Positions 43,688 to 50,914 of a DNA stretch of 64,000 nucleotides are shown here, one piece after another. The DNA lies in NCBI RefSeq assembly GCF_030128825.1, contig NZ_CP119127.1, forward strand, positions 1,860,001 to 1,924,000. Direction: 5' to 3'. Positions within the stretch are counted from its first letter, which is position 1; each line of letters starts with the position of its first letter. Made by a program: the position numbers and the translations under genes. The notes below the pieces were generated by a model. That model saw only the letters and a list, made by a program, of their open reading frames with translations, ran no database searches and was not told where the DNA came from. This DNA comes from Sphingobium sp. WTD-1 (lineage in GTDB: Bacteria > Pseudomonadota > Alphaproteobacteria > Sphingomonadales > Sphingomonadaceae).

Positions 43688-45178
43688 TCAGAAGGTCACG
43701 CCGACACGGGCGCTGACGGTCTGGCCGTCATCGCTGCCCGTGTAGGTGCCGGCGCGATTGTTGGTGTGCCACTGGATGCCGTTGAGCTGGATCCGGGTGA
43801 AGCTGTTGAGATACCAGTTGACGCCCAGCGTCGCGGCCCAGCCGTCGCCGCCCAGCACCAGGTCGGTATAATCAAGATTTTCGTAGCGGGCGGTCAGCTC
43901 GATCGCGCCGAGGCCGCCGTCCAGCACGGGGTCGAGTACATTGGGCTGGCCGAAGCTGCCGAGGCGCGGGTTGTAGGGCGGCAGTTCGCCGGTCAGGAAC
44001 AGGCCGCTCGACAGGCTCCACGCCTTGCTCTCGAAATCGGGGCGTCCGCCATCGAGCCGGGCGATGCGGCGACCGGCTTCGCCCATCACCCACAGGCCGC
44101 CGACATAGCCGCCCAGTTCCGCGCCATAGCCGGTGGTCGACTTGCCGCCGAGCAGTTCACCGGTCGATACCCGGACCGCGCCATTGAAGCGGCCGCCCAT
44201 CACGGTGCTGCGGGTCAGGGTGGTGGCGGCCGAAGACAGCGCCTCGTCGAAGAACCAGCCGCCGACATGCAACAGCGAGCGATCGGTCTTGATCGGGTTC
44301 CAGTGCGCGCGCGCGCCGAAGGTGCGGCTGTCGTTGGTCGCCTGCTCGCCATCGACCCGGTCGCCGGTCACGCTGACCGATGCGTGCCAATTGGGGCCGA
44401 ACATGCGGCCCATGATGCCGATGCCATAGAAGCCGCGCTGCGGAATGATCGCGGTCGATACTGCGCTGCGTTCCAGGAAGGGGGTGGAGTCGGAACCGGT
44501 GCTGCCTTCGAACGCACGGTCGTTGAACAGGTGGCCGGCGCGCACGTCGAAATCGACCTTGCTGCTGATTTTGGAGCGATAGCCCAGGAAGGCGGTGACG
44601 ATATCGACTTCATTTTCGGAAAAGTCGGTTTCGAACTGGTAGAAGAAATGCGGGCCGACGCCGCCTTCCAGGCCCAGGCGCAAGGCGCGCATGCCGGTGG
44701 TGGTCGTGTTGCGACCGCCATATTTGGAGCCGCCGGTTGAGCTGACATCGACCAGGATGCGGCCGCGCGGCTTGTAGGTGAAGACGCCGTCGGCCGAGCG
44801 GAAGACGGGCAGGCCGGCACCCCATTCGGTGGTGACGCCGGACGGGTTGGCGGCGACAGCGCGGGCCTGTGCCACGTCGATATCGGCCGGGCCGGGCGGC
44901 ACGATCTGCGGCGCGAAGGGGGTAACGACCAGCGGCGGGGTCGCGTCCTGCTGTGCCATTTGCGGCGCGGGTTGTTGGGGGGCGGGGGGCGTTGCGGCCT
45001 GGGCAGCGGCCTGTTGCCCCTCGATCTTGTCGAGCCGGGCCTTGAGCGAGGCGATCTCGGCGGCCTGGGCCTTTACCAGGGCGGCCAGTTCGTCGGCGCT
45101 GGGCGTCTGGGCGAGGGCGGGGGTGGCGACGATCAGCGCCAGCGCGGCGCAACCGCCGCGCAACATCATATGGGACAT
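43688..45178 (-). CDS. OprO/OprP-family outer-membrane porin
   Basis: 496 residues: signal peptide (CAALALIVATPALAQ), a coiled-coil stalk (ELAALVKAQAAEIASLKARL, residues about 29-50), a Pro/Gln-rich linker, and a trimeric porin barrel that starts near the strand YKPRGRILVDVSSTG and ends in RVGVTF. Members of this group take up phosphate, pyrophosphate or organic anions. The gene starts 2 bp after the stop of the solute-binding protein gene and precedes the CitMHS gene, so a carboxylate-selective pore is the likeliest role. The anion cannot be fixed from the sequence. Confidence 0.86.
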   Translation of the reverse strand: MSHMMLRGGCAALALIVATPALAQTPSADELAALVKAQAAEIASLKARLDKIEGQQAAAQAATPPAPQQPAPQMAQQDATPPLVVTPFAPQIVPPGPADIDVAQARAVAANPSGVTTEWGAGLPVFRSADGVFTYKPRGRILVDVSSTGGSKYGGRNTTTTGMRALRLGLEGGVGPHFFYQFETDFSENEVDIVTAFLGYRSKISSKVDFDVRAGHLFNDRAFEGSTGSDSTPFLERSAVSTAIIPQRGFYGIGIMGRMFGPNWHASVSVTGDRVDGEQATNDSRTFGARAHWNPIKTDRSLLHVGGWFFDEALSSAATTLTRSTVMGGRFNGAVRVSTGELLGGKSTTGYGAELGGYVGGLWVMGEAGRRIARLDGGRPDFESKAWSLSSGLFLTGELPPYNPRLGSFGQPNVLDPVLDGGLGAIELTARYENLDYTDLVLGGDGWAATLGVNWYLNSFTRIQLNGIQWHTNNRAGTYTGSDDGQTVSARVGVTF

Positions 45179-45180
45179 GC

Positions 45181-46254
45181 TTATCGGGCTCCGGAAATAA
45201 GGGCCGCCTGCCATTCGCGCAGGAAGCGCTGGCGCGTGAGGCGGTCGAGATTGACGAGAAGCTGCGGGCCGACGCGGATCGAGCGGGCCTGGGCAGCGGG
45301 CAGGTGGCGGCCGTTGATGTCGGTCCGCACCGGCCAGAGGCTATGTTGCGCGAGCAGCGATTGCCCTTCGCGCGAGAGGAGGAAGTCGAGGAACAGCTTG
45401 GCCGCGGCGGGATGTCGCGCCTCGCGCGCGATGAAGGCGATGCGCGACATCACGATGGTATAATCTTCGGGAAAGACGACGCCGATGCGCGGGTCGCGGC
45501 GGGCGCGTTCCTGCGCGTAGGAGCCGATCACATTATAGGCGATCGAGAATTTGCCCTCGGCCACGCCGCGCAGCATCGGTTCGGTGGTGATGTGCAGTTG
45601 CGGCCGGGTCGCCGCCATCGCCTCGACCAGCGAGCCGGTGTCGCGGGTGATGGCATAATCCTGTGTCAGATAGAGATAGCCGGTGTTCGATCGGGCGGGA
45701 TCGAAGGTCGCGACCTTGCCGGTCAGCGCCTTGCGATCCTTGCGCAGCATCGCCTCCAGCGCGGCATGGCTGCGCGGCGGATTGGCAATCGCCTTCTTGT
45801 TGTAGACATAGGCGATCGGCTCTGCGGTGACGCCAAAGCCCATATTCTTCCACACCGCATTGGCGGGCAGAGCGGGCTTTTCCGGGCTGGCATAGGCCTG
45901 GGCAAAGCCGTCGTTGATGAGCTTGACCTGCTGGTCCATCGCCGACGACCAGACCAGGTCGGCCGACATCCGGCCGTTGCGCGCCTCGGTCGAGAAGCGG
46001 CGGAACATCTCGTTCGATCCGAGGTCGGAATAGCTGACGGTGACGCCGGGATAGCGGCGCTGGAACGCCAGGATGACCGGTGCCATTTCCGACGTGTCGG
46101 CATTGGCATAGACGATGACCTGCCGTTCGGCACGGGCATCGCCGATCAGATCGTCATAGGAACGCGGATAGCCGGTCGGCCTTTGCGCTACCGCTGTCGC
46201 GCTGGTGACGGACAGGCTTGCCAGCGCCGCCACTATCTGAATAACCCTTCGCAT
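45181..46254 (-). CDS. Orphan periplasmic solute-binding protein (Fe3+/PgtC-like family)
   Basis: 357 residues with a signal peptide (VIQIVAALASLSVTSATAVA) and a type-2 binding fold: QVIVYANADTSEMAPVILAF, YPGVTVSYSDLGS, GRMSADLVWSSAMDQQ. No ABC permease or ATPase gene is near. Related orphan proteins such as PgtC pass a ligand signal to a membrane kinase instead of transporting, and here the divergent gene pair is a TctDE-like two-component system. A sensing role together with that kinase is therefore plausible. GGAG lies 8 bases before the ATG. The porin and CitMHS transporter follow in the same operon. Ligand unknown, perhaps a carboxylate. Confidence 0.85.
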   Translation of the reverse strand: MRRVIQIVAALASLSVTSATAVAQRPTGYPRSYDDLIGDARAERQVIVYANADTSEMAPVILAFQRRYPGVTVSYSDLGSNEMFRRFSTEARNGRMSADLVWSSAMDQQVKLINDGFAQAYASPEKPALPANAVWKNMGFGVTAEPIAYVYNKKAIANPPRSHAALEAMLRKDRKALTGKVATFDPARSNTGYLYLTQDYAITRDTGSLVEAMAATRPQLHITTEPMLRGVAEGKFSIAYNVIGSYAQERARRDPRIGVVFPEDYTIVMSRIAFIAREARHPAAAKLFLDFLLSREGQSLLAQHSLWPVRTDINGRHLPAAQARSIRVGPQLLVNLDRLTRQRFLREWQAALISGAR

Positions 46255-46360
46255 CGACCCTGCTCCTCACATGTTCCGTTCTTCTGCCGGATTAGGAGGG
46301 TCAGTTACGAAGCCAAGCTGTCATCAACCTTTCAGCATCGGGTGCCCTATTCGGATTTTG

Positions 46361-47014
46361 ATGATCGAGGATGACGCCGCACTGGCGCGCAGCATTGCAG
46401 CCCTGCTGCGGGCGGGGGGGCATGCGGTGGACCATGTCGCGACCGGCGAGGATGCGCTGGCAGTGGTGGGCGGAGAACCCTATGCGTTGGTGATACTGGA
46501 CGTGGGCCTGCCCGATATCGACGGCTTCACCGTGTTGGCGGAATTGCGCCGGCGCGGCGAGAAAGTGCCGGTGCTGATGCTGACCGCGCGCGATGCGCTG
46601 GACGACCGGGTGCGGGGGCTGGACCTGGGCGCCGACGATTATCTGCGCAAGCCCTTCGAGCCGCAGGAACTGGAGGCGCGGGTGCGGGCGCTGGGGCGGC
46701 GGCGGGGCGGCGATCCGACCCCGGAAATCACGGTCGGGCCGCTGACCATCAATCGATCGACCGGTGCCGCCGATGTCGCCGGACGGGCGCTGGACCTGCG
46801 CCGGCGCGAACTGGCGGTGCTCGAGTCGCTGGCGACCAGGGCCGGGCAGGTGGTGCCGCGCGAATTGCTGATCGGCGAGGTGTTCGGCTTTGACGAGCCG
46901 GTCGGCAGCAATGCGATCGAGGTGCATGTGACCCGGCTGCGCGGCAAGCTGGCGCCCGACGGGCCGGGCATCCGCACGGTGCGCGGCGTGGGCTATATGC
47001 TCGATGCCCAATGA
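46361..47014 (+). CDS. OmpR/TctD-family response regulator
   Basis: About 217 residues from the first suitable ATG. The receiver begins at MIEDDAALARSIAALLRAGG, with phosphoacceptor Asp in VILDVGLPDIDGF and Lys in YLRKPFEP. The C-terminal winged helix (LDLRRRELAVLESLATRAG to HVTRLRGKLAP) is typical of the OmpR class. The start is odd: homologues begin M-R-I-L-x-I/V-E-D-D, and here the matching codons are ATT-CGG-ATT-TTG-ATG, with ATT at 46349 where ATG is expected. Translation may start at ATT, at TTG 46358 or at ATG 46361. A longer ATG at 46271 adds an unrelated tail. The kinase gene overlaps its end by 11 bases. Confidence 0.85.
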   Translation: MIEDDAALARSIAALLRAGGHAVDHVATGEDALAVVGGEPYALVILDVGLPDIDGFTVLAELRRRGEKVPVLMLTARDALDDRVRGLDLGADDYLRKPFEPQELEARVRALGRRRGGDPTPEITVGPLTINRSTGAADVAGRALDLRRRELAVLESLATRAGQVVPRELLIGEVFGFDEPVGSNAIEVHVTRLRGKLAPDGPGIRTVRGVGYMLDAQ

Positions 47015-48416
47015 GGGACGGCCATCGGGCGAGGGGCGGGCCATTGCCCTGCGCACCCGCCTGCTGGCGGCAATGCTGGGGCCGATGCTGGGCGCGGCGG
47101 CGATCATCGGCGTGGGCGGCGCGACGCTGATTTCCGACGTGGTCCGCCGGACCAACGACCGGGTGCTGGGCGGCGCCCTAGGCGCGATCGCCGAAACCGT
47201 GCAGGTGGAACGGGGCGAGGTGACGCTGGACCTGCCGCCGGCCGCCTTCGGCATGCTGGAGAATAGCGAGCGGGACAATGTCTATTACCGGATCGCGGTG
47301 GGCGGCACTTTGCTGACCGGCTATGCCGATCTGCCCGCGCCCGACCCGCAGACCATGCCGGTCGACCAGCCGCGGTTCCGCTTTGCCCGGTATCGCGGGC
47401 AGGACATCCGCATCGGCGAGGTGAAGCGCAGCCTGCCGCGGATCGCCGACCCGGTGATCGTGCAGGTGGCCGAGACGCTGGATAACCGGCGGGCGCTGAT
47501 GCACCGGCTGATGATCGCGCTGCTGATCGGCGAACTGACGCTGGTGGGGGTGGCGATCCTGCTGCTGCGACCGGCGCTGGGCTGGAGCCTGCGGCCGTTG
47601 CTGCGGCTGCGGCGCGCGGTCGAGGCGCGAGATGGTGATGCGCGGCCGGATTTCTCGGCGCTGGATGCGGGGCCGCTGCCGAGCGAATTGCGGCCATTGG
47701 CGCGGGCGTTCAACCGGCTGCTGCGTCAGCTGGATCAGGCCACGGGGGGCGTGCGCCGCTTTACCGCCGATGCCTCGCACCAGATGCGCACGCCGATTTC
47801 GGTGCTGAAGGTGCAGATAGAACTGGCGCGCCGGGGATCGCGCGAGGCGTTCGACGAGATTGCCGATGCGGCGCAGCGGCTGGAGCGGCTGGTAACGCAG
47901 TTGCTGGCGCTAGCGCGGGCCGAGGAGGCGGGGGCATCGCCGCCGCTGGAGACGGTGGACCTGAAGGAAGTGAGCGCGGTGGTGGTCAACCGGCTGATCA
48001 ACCAGGCGATCCAGGCGCAGGTCGAACTCAATCTGGAGGCATCGGACGCGGAAAGCTATCGCGTCGAGGCGCATCGCACGTTGGTGTTCGAGATATTGGC
48101 CAATCTGGTCGACAATGGCATCCGCTATAACCGACCCGGCGGTACGGTGACGATCGCGCTGGCGCAGGGCGAGGACGCGACCCTGATGACGGTCAGCGAC
48201 GACGGTCCCGGCATTGCGGTGGAGCATCGCGACAAGGTGTTCGAGCGCTTCTTCCGCGTGGGCGGCGCGAGCGCGCCGGAGGGGACGGGGCTGGGCCTTG
48301 CCATCGTCCAGTCTGCCGCGTCGCGCATGGGCGCGCAGGTGGGGATTGTCGAGGGTGGCGCGGGCACGCATATCCGCGTGCGCTTTCCGCGACGGGGGGA
48401 GGATGGCGGGGTTTAG
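47004..48416 (+). CDS. TctE/QseC-like sensor histidine kinase
   Basis: 470 residues. The first membrane helix (LLAAMLGPMLGAAAIIGVGGA) is followed by a periplasmic 2CSK_N-type domain (TNDRVLGGALGAIAETVQVE to PADLPAPDPQ region), a second helix (LMIALLIGELTLVGVAILLL), HAMP-like linker, HisKA with His259 in TADASHQMRTPISV, and HATPase_c with LANLVDNGIRYN and GTGLGLAIV. This is the TctE layout, and TctDE controls tricarboxylate uptake in pseudomonads and enterobacteria. It overlaps the regulator gene by 11 bases. It should sense a carboxylate directly or through the divergent binding protein, and control the porin-CitMHS operon; that is an inference from context. Confidence 0.9.
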   Translation: MPNEGRPSGEGRAIALRTRLLAAMLGPMLGAAAIIGVGGATLISDVVRRTNDRVLGGALGAIAETVQVERGEVTLDLPPAAFGMLENSERDNVYYRIAVGGTLLTGYADLPAPDPQTMPVDQPRFRFARYRGQDIRIGEVKRSLPRIADPVIVQVAETLDNRRALMHRLMIALLIGELTLVGVAILLLRPALGWSLRPLLRLRRAVEARDGDARPDFSALDAGPLPSELRPLARAFNRLLRQLDQATGGVRRFTADASHQMRTPISVLKVQIELARRGSREAFDEIADAAQRLERLVTQLLALARAEEAGASPPLETVDLKEVSAVVVNRLINQAIQAQVELNLEASDAESYRVEAHRTLVFEILANLVDNGIRYNRPGGTVTIALAQGEDATLMTVSDDGPGIAVEHRDKVFERFFRVGGASAPEGTGLGLAIVQSAASRMGAQVGIVEGGAGTHIRVRFPRRGEDGGV

Positions 48417-48469
48417 CGCTTCTGCCCACTTGTGCGCCGGCGGCCGCTTCGTGGCGCACCCACCCCCGG

Positions 48470-48490
48470 CCCCTCCCTGGAAGGGAGGGG
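48470..48490. terminator. Stem-loop between convergent genes
   Basis: CCCCTCCCT (48470-48478) pairs with AGGGAGGGG (48482-48490), loop GGA. This GC-rich form is common in intergenic repeats of sphingomonads and can stop transcription from both sides. Confidence 0.6.
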
Positions 48491-48507
48491 AGCAAAGGCG
48501 CGCATGA

Positions 48508-50541
48508 TCAGCGCGGCAGGTCGGGATAGCTGTGCGCGATCGGCCCCAGCGCGTCGGCCAATGGGGCCAGCCAGGGTTCGAAGCGCCGCCAATGATCGAC
48601 GCCGCCGGTATAGATGGGCTGGCGCACCTGTTCGGAACTGGCTGTGCGCACCGCCCGGTCGGTCTGCCAGAAGGACAGGCAGGCCGCCTCGAAATCGAGG
48701 CCGAGATAGGCGAGCAGCCGGTCGACCTCACCCGGCGTGTCGGCGACCATCTGTTCGTAGATGACGCGATGGACCCGGCCCGGCGCGGCCGCGTCATAGG
48801 CGGCCATCAGCGCGACATAGTCGCGATAATAAAGGCCGATGTCGGTGAGGTCATAGGTGAAGGCCTGGCCGCGCGCAAAATGCTGTTTCCAGCCGGAAAA
48901 GCAGCAGCCCATCGGATGACGGCGCGCGTCGATGATGCTGGCATTGGGCAGGATCAGCTTGATGAGGCCGACATGCTGCCAGTTGTTGGGCATCTTGTCG
49001 ATGAAGCGCGGCTTGCCGCTCTGTCGGTGGACGCGGGTCTGCTCGACATATTCCTCGCCCAGCCGCCGGCGGTCGGCCGGGCCAAGCGACGCTGCCATGG
49101 CCGCAAAATCGGCAAATTCGCCTTCATCCACCCGCGATTGCAGGCGGCTGGCGATCATCATCATCTCGGGCAGTTCCATCGTGCCTTCGACCTGGCTGTG
49201 GCTGGCGAGGATCTGTTCGACCAATGTCGATCCCGCGCGCGGCAGGCCGACGATGAAGATCGGGTCGGGCGCGGGGCAGCCGCCATCGCCCATGGCGGCG
49301 ATGAAGGGCGCGCTGAAGGTCGTGGCGGTGGCTGCGACTTCGGCGGAAAATTCGCCGGCATCATGGCGGATCATCGCGCGGCGCAGCCGGTTGCCGGCGT
49401 CATAATGGCGGAAGGCGGCTTCGTCCGCCTTGCGATCCTCATGCGCCTTGCCGAGCGAGAAATGGAGGTGGAAGACATCCTCGCCCTCCGTCTGGCCATC
49501 GCGGGCCAGCGTTTCGAGCGCGCGCTCCATCGTGGCGATGTCGGCGGCGTCCAGCGTCACGGTCTTGAGGTTGGCGAGGCTCCACCAGGCTTCGCCCATG
49601 GTCGGGCGATGATGCACGGCCTGGCGATAGGCATGGACCGCGTCGGCCTGTCGCCCCAGCGTCTTGAGCGCATGACCCAGATTCTGCCAGACCTGTGGCT
49701 GGTCGGGACGATCGGCCAGCAGGCTTTCATAAATGGAGCGTGCCGCGTCCTGATCGCCCAGCCGCACCAGCACCGATGCGCGGATGAGGTCATAGCCCGG
49801 ATTATGGATCGGCGAGTGGGCGAGGGTTTCGGCATGGGCGAGCGCTTCGCTCAGGCGGTTATTCTGCAGCAGCAGGCGGATCAGAAAGTCGCGGGCGAGG
49901 TCGAAGCCGGGCGCCAGCGCGACGGCGCGCTCGACATGAGCGAGGGCGGCATTCATGTCGCCGCGTCGCCATTGCACCTCACCCATGAGGCGGATGCCGG
50001 CGGGATCGTCGGGTAGGCGATCGGCGCGCGCCGCCAGCAGCGCTGCCGCATCGTCCAGCCGCCCCTCGTTCATCGCCATTGCTGCTGCCAGCAGGTCGCG
50101 ATCGCGCGAGGCGGCATGAACGCCGGACAGGTCGGCGCGCCAGGCATCTCTGTCCCGCCCACTCGCGCGGAGCAGTCCGGCCAGCAGGAACCAGCCGCCG
50201 GGGACGCCCGGTTGCTGGCGGGTCAGACTTTCGAGCGCGCCGATCGCCTGGCGCTGGTCGCCGGCTTCCCGCGCCGCCTGCGCCAATTCCCACAATATCG
50301 CCGGGACGCTGGGATGCTGGCGGGCGAGGGGGGCGAGCCGGGCCAGTGCGGCCTTGGGCTTGCCGAGGCGACGCAATGCCTGGCCGATCAGCAGTTCGGC
50401 GGGGGGCAGGCGCCCGGCCCGGCGCAGGATCGCTTCGGCCTGCGCCAATGCCGCATCGGGGCGGGCGTCGAGCAGGGCGGCAGCGCCTGCCAGCGCCGTC
50501 TGGATGCTGTCGGTTGCCGGTACGGCGGACGCGTTCCCCAT
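48508..50541 (-). CDS. TPR-containing sulfotransferase family protein
   Basis: 677 residues. The N-terminal 380 or so are about nine tetratricopeptide repeats (for example PQVWQNLGHALKTLGRQADAV). The C-terminal part is a PAPS-dependent sulfotransferase fold: the 5'-phosphosulfate loop in FIVGLPRAGSTLVEQILASH (near 425-444) and a 3'-phosphate region in IIDARRHPMGCCFSGWKQ. Such proteins are frequent in sphingomonads and Caulobacter, often beside TonB receptors, as here with a divergent receptor at 50915. The acceptor is unknown; modification of a surface or receptor-linked molecule is a guess. No membrane or signal segment is seen, so it is probably cytoplasmic. Confidence 0.87.
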   Translation of the reverse strand: MGNASAVPATDSIQTALAGAAALLDARPDAALAQAEAILRRAGRLPPAELLIGQALRRLGKPKAALARLAPLARQHPSVPAILWELAQAAREAGDQRQAIGALESLTRQQPGVPGGWFLLAGLLRASGRDRDAWRADLSGVHAASRDRDLLAAAMAMNEGRLDDAAALLAARADRLPDDPAGIRLMGEVQWRRGDMNAALAHVERAVALAPGFDLARDFLIRLLLQNNRLSEALAHAETLAHSPIHNPGYDLIRASVLVRLGDQDAARSIYESLLADRPDQPQVWQNLGHALKTLGRQADAVHAYRQAVHHRPTMGEAWWSLANLKTVTLDAADIATMERALETLARDGQTEGEDVFHLHFSLGKAHEDRKADEAAFRHYDAGNRLRRAMIRHDAGEFSAEVAATATTFSAPFIAAMGDGGCPAPDPIFIVGLPRAGSTLVEQILASHSQVEGTMELPEMMMIASRLQSRVDEGEFADFAAMAASLGPADRRRLGEEYVEQTRVHRQSGKPRFIDKMPNNWQHVGLIKLILPNASIIDARRHPMGCCFSGWKQHFARGQAFTYDLTDIGLYYRDYVALMAAYDAAAPGRVHRVIYEQMVADTPGEVDRLLAYLGLDFEAACLSFWQTDRAVRTASSEQVRQPIYTGGVDHWRRFEPWLAPLADALGPIAHSYPDLPR

Positions 50542-50914
50542 AGCCCCTCATATTTGTGCGACTGCTCAAAATCTTATGTCGGCTGCAGGCGGGCGTCGAG
50601 TCAGCTTGTCGTAAAAGTTTCAAAAAGTCGCCGAACAGCCGCTTGACAGGGCGTGTCCGATCGGCAGTATCGAATTTAGGACAGTTGTTCTGATTGCTGC
50701 AAAAGCGAACTGTCCGGGGATTATGGAACAGATAAACAGCGTGGCCAGCGTCTGGCGGCGATCCTGAAAGAGTCTCTCTTTCGGGCGGGGCATCCTTCGC
50801 TCTGTCGGCCGCCGGTGCGCGAGGCCACGCGAACGCGTCAGGGAAGGAGACCCGGAGCACCGGGCGAATTTCGCAGGAGAGGACGAGTCGCAACGCGTAT
50901 CAGGGGGTATTCGT
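50542..50914. promoter_or_regulatory. 373-bp divergent control region with a structured leader for the TonB receptor
   Basis: A -35-like TTGACA is at 50643-50648, with weak -10 candidates 16-19 bp on (CAGTAT to TATCGA). GGACAGTT (50679-50686) and AACTGTCC (50708-50715) form an 8-bp dyad 21 bases apart, a possible operator. The rest is a leader of about 200 bases with a CCCGG-AGCA-CCGGG hairpin (50851-50864). It does not match the cobalamin, TPP or glycine riboswitch patterns that I know. Confidence 0.4.

Noticed and set aside
50750..50914. Cobalamin riboswitch before TonB receptor 3
   Set aside because: No B12-box-like core and the hairpins do not match; kept only as an unassigned structured leader.
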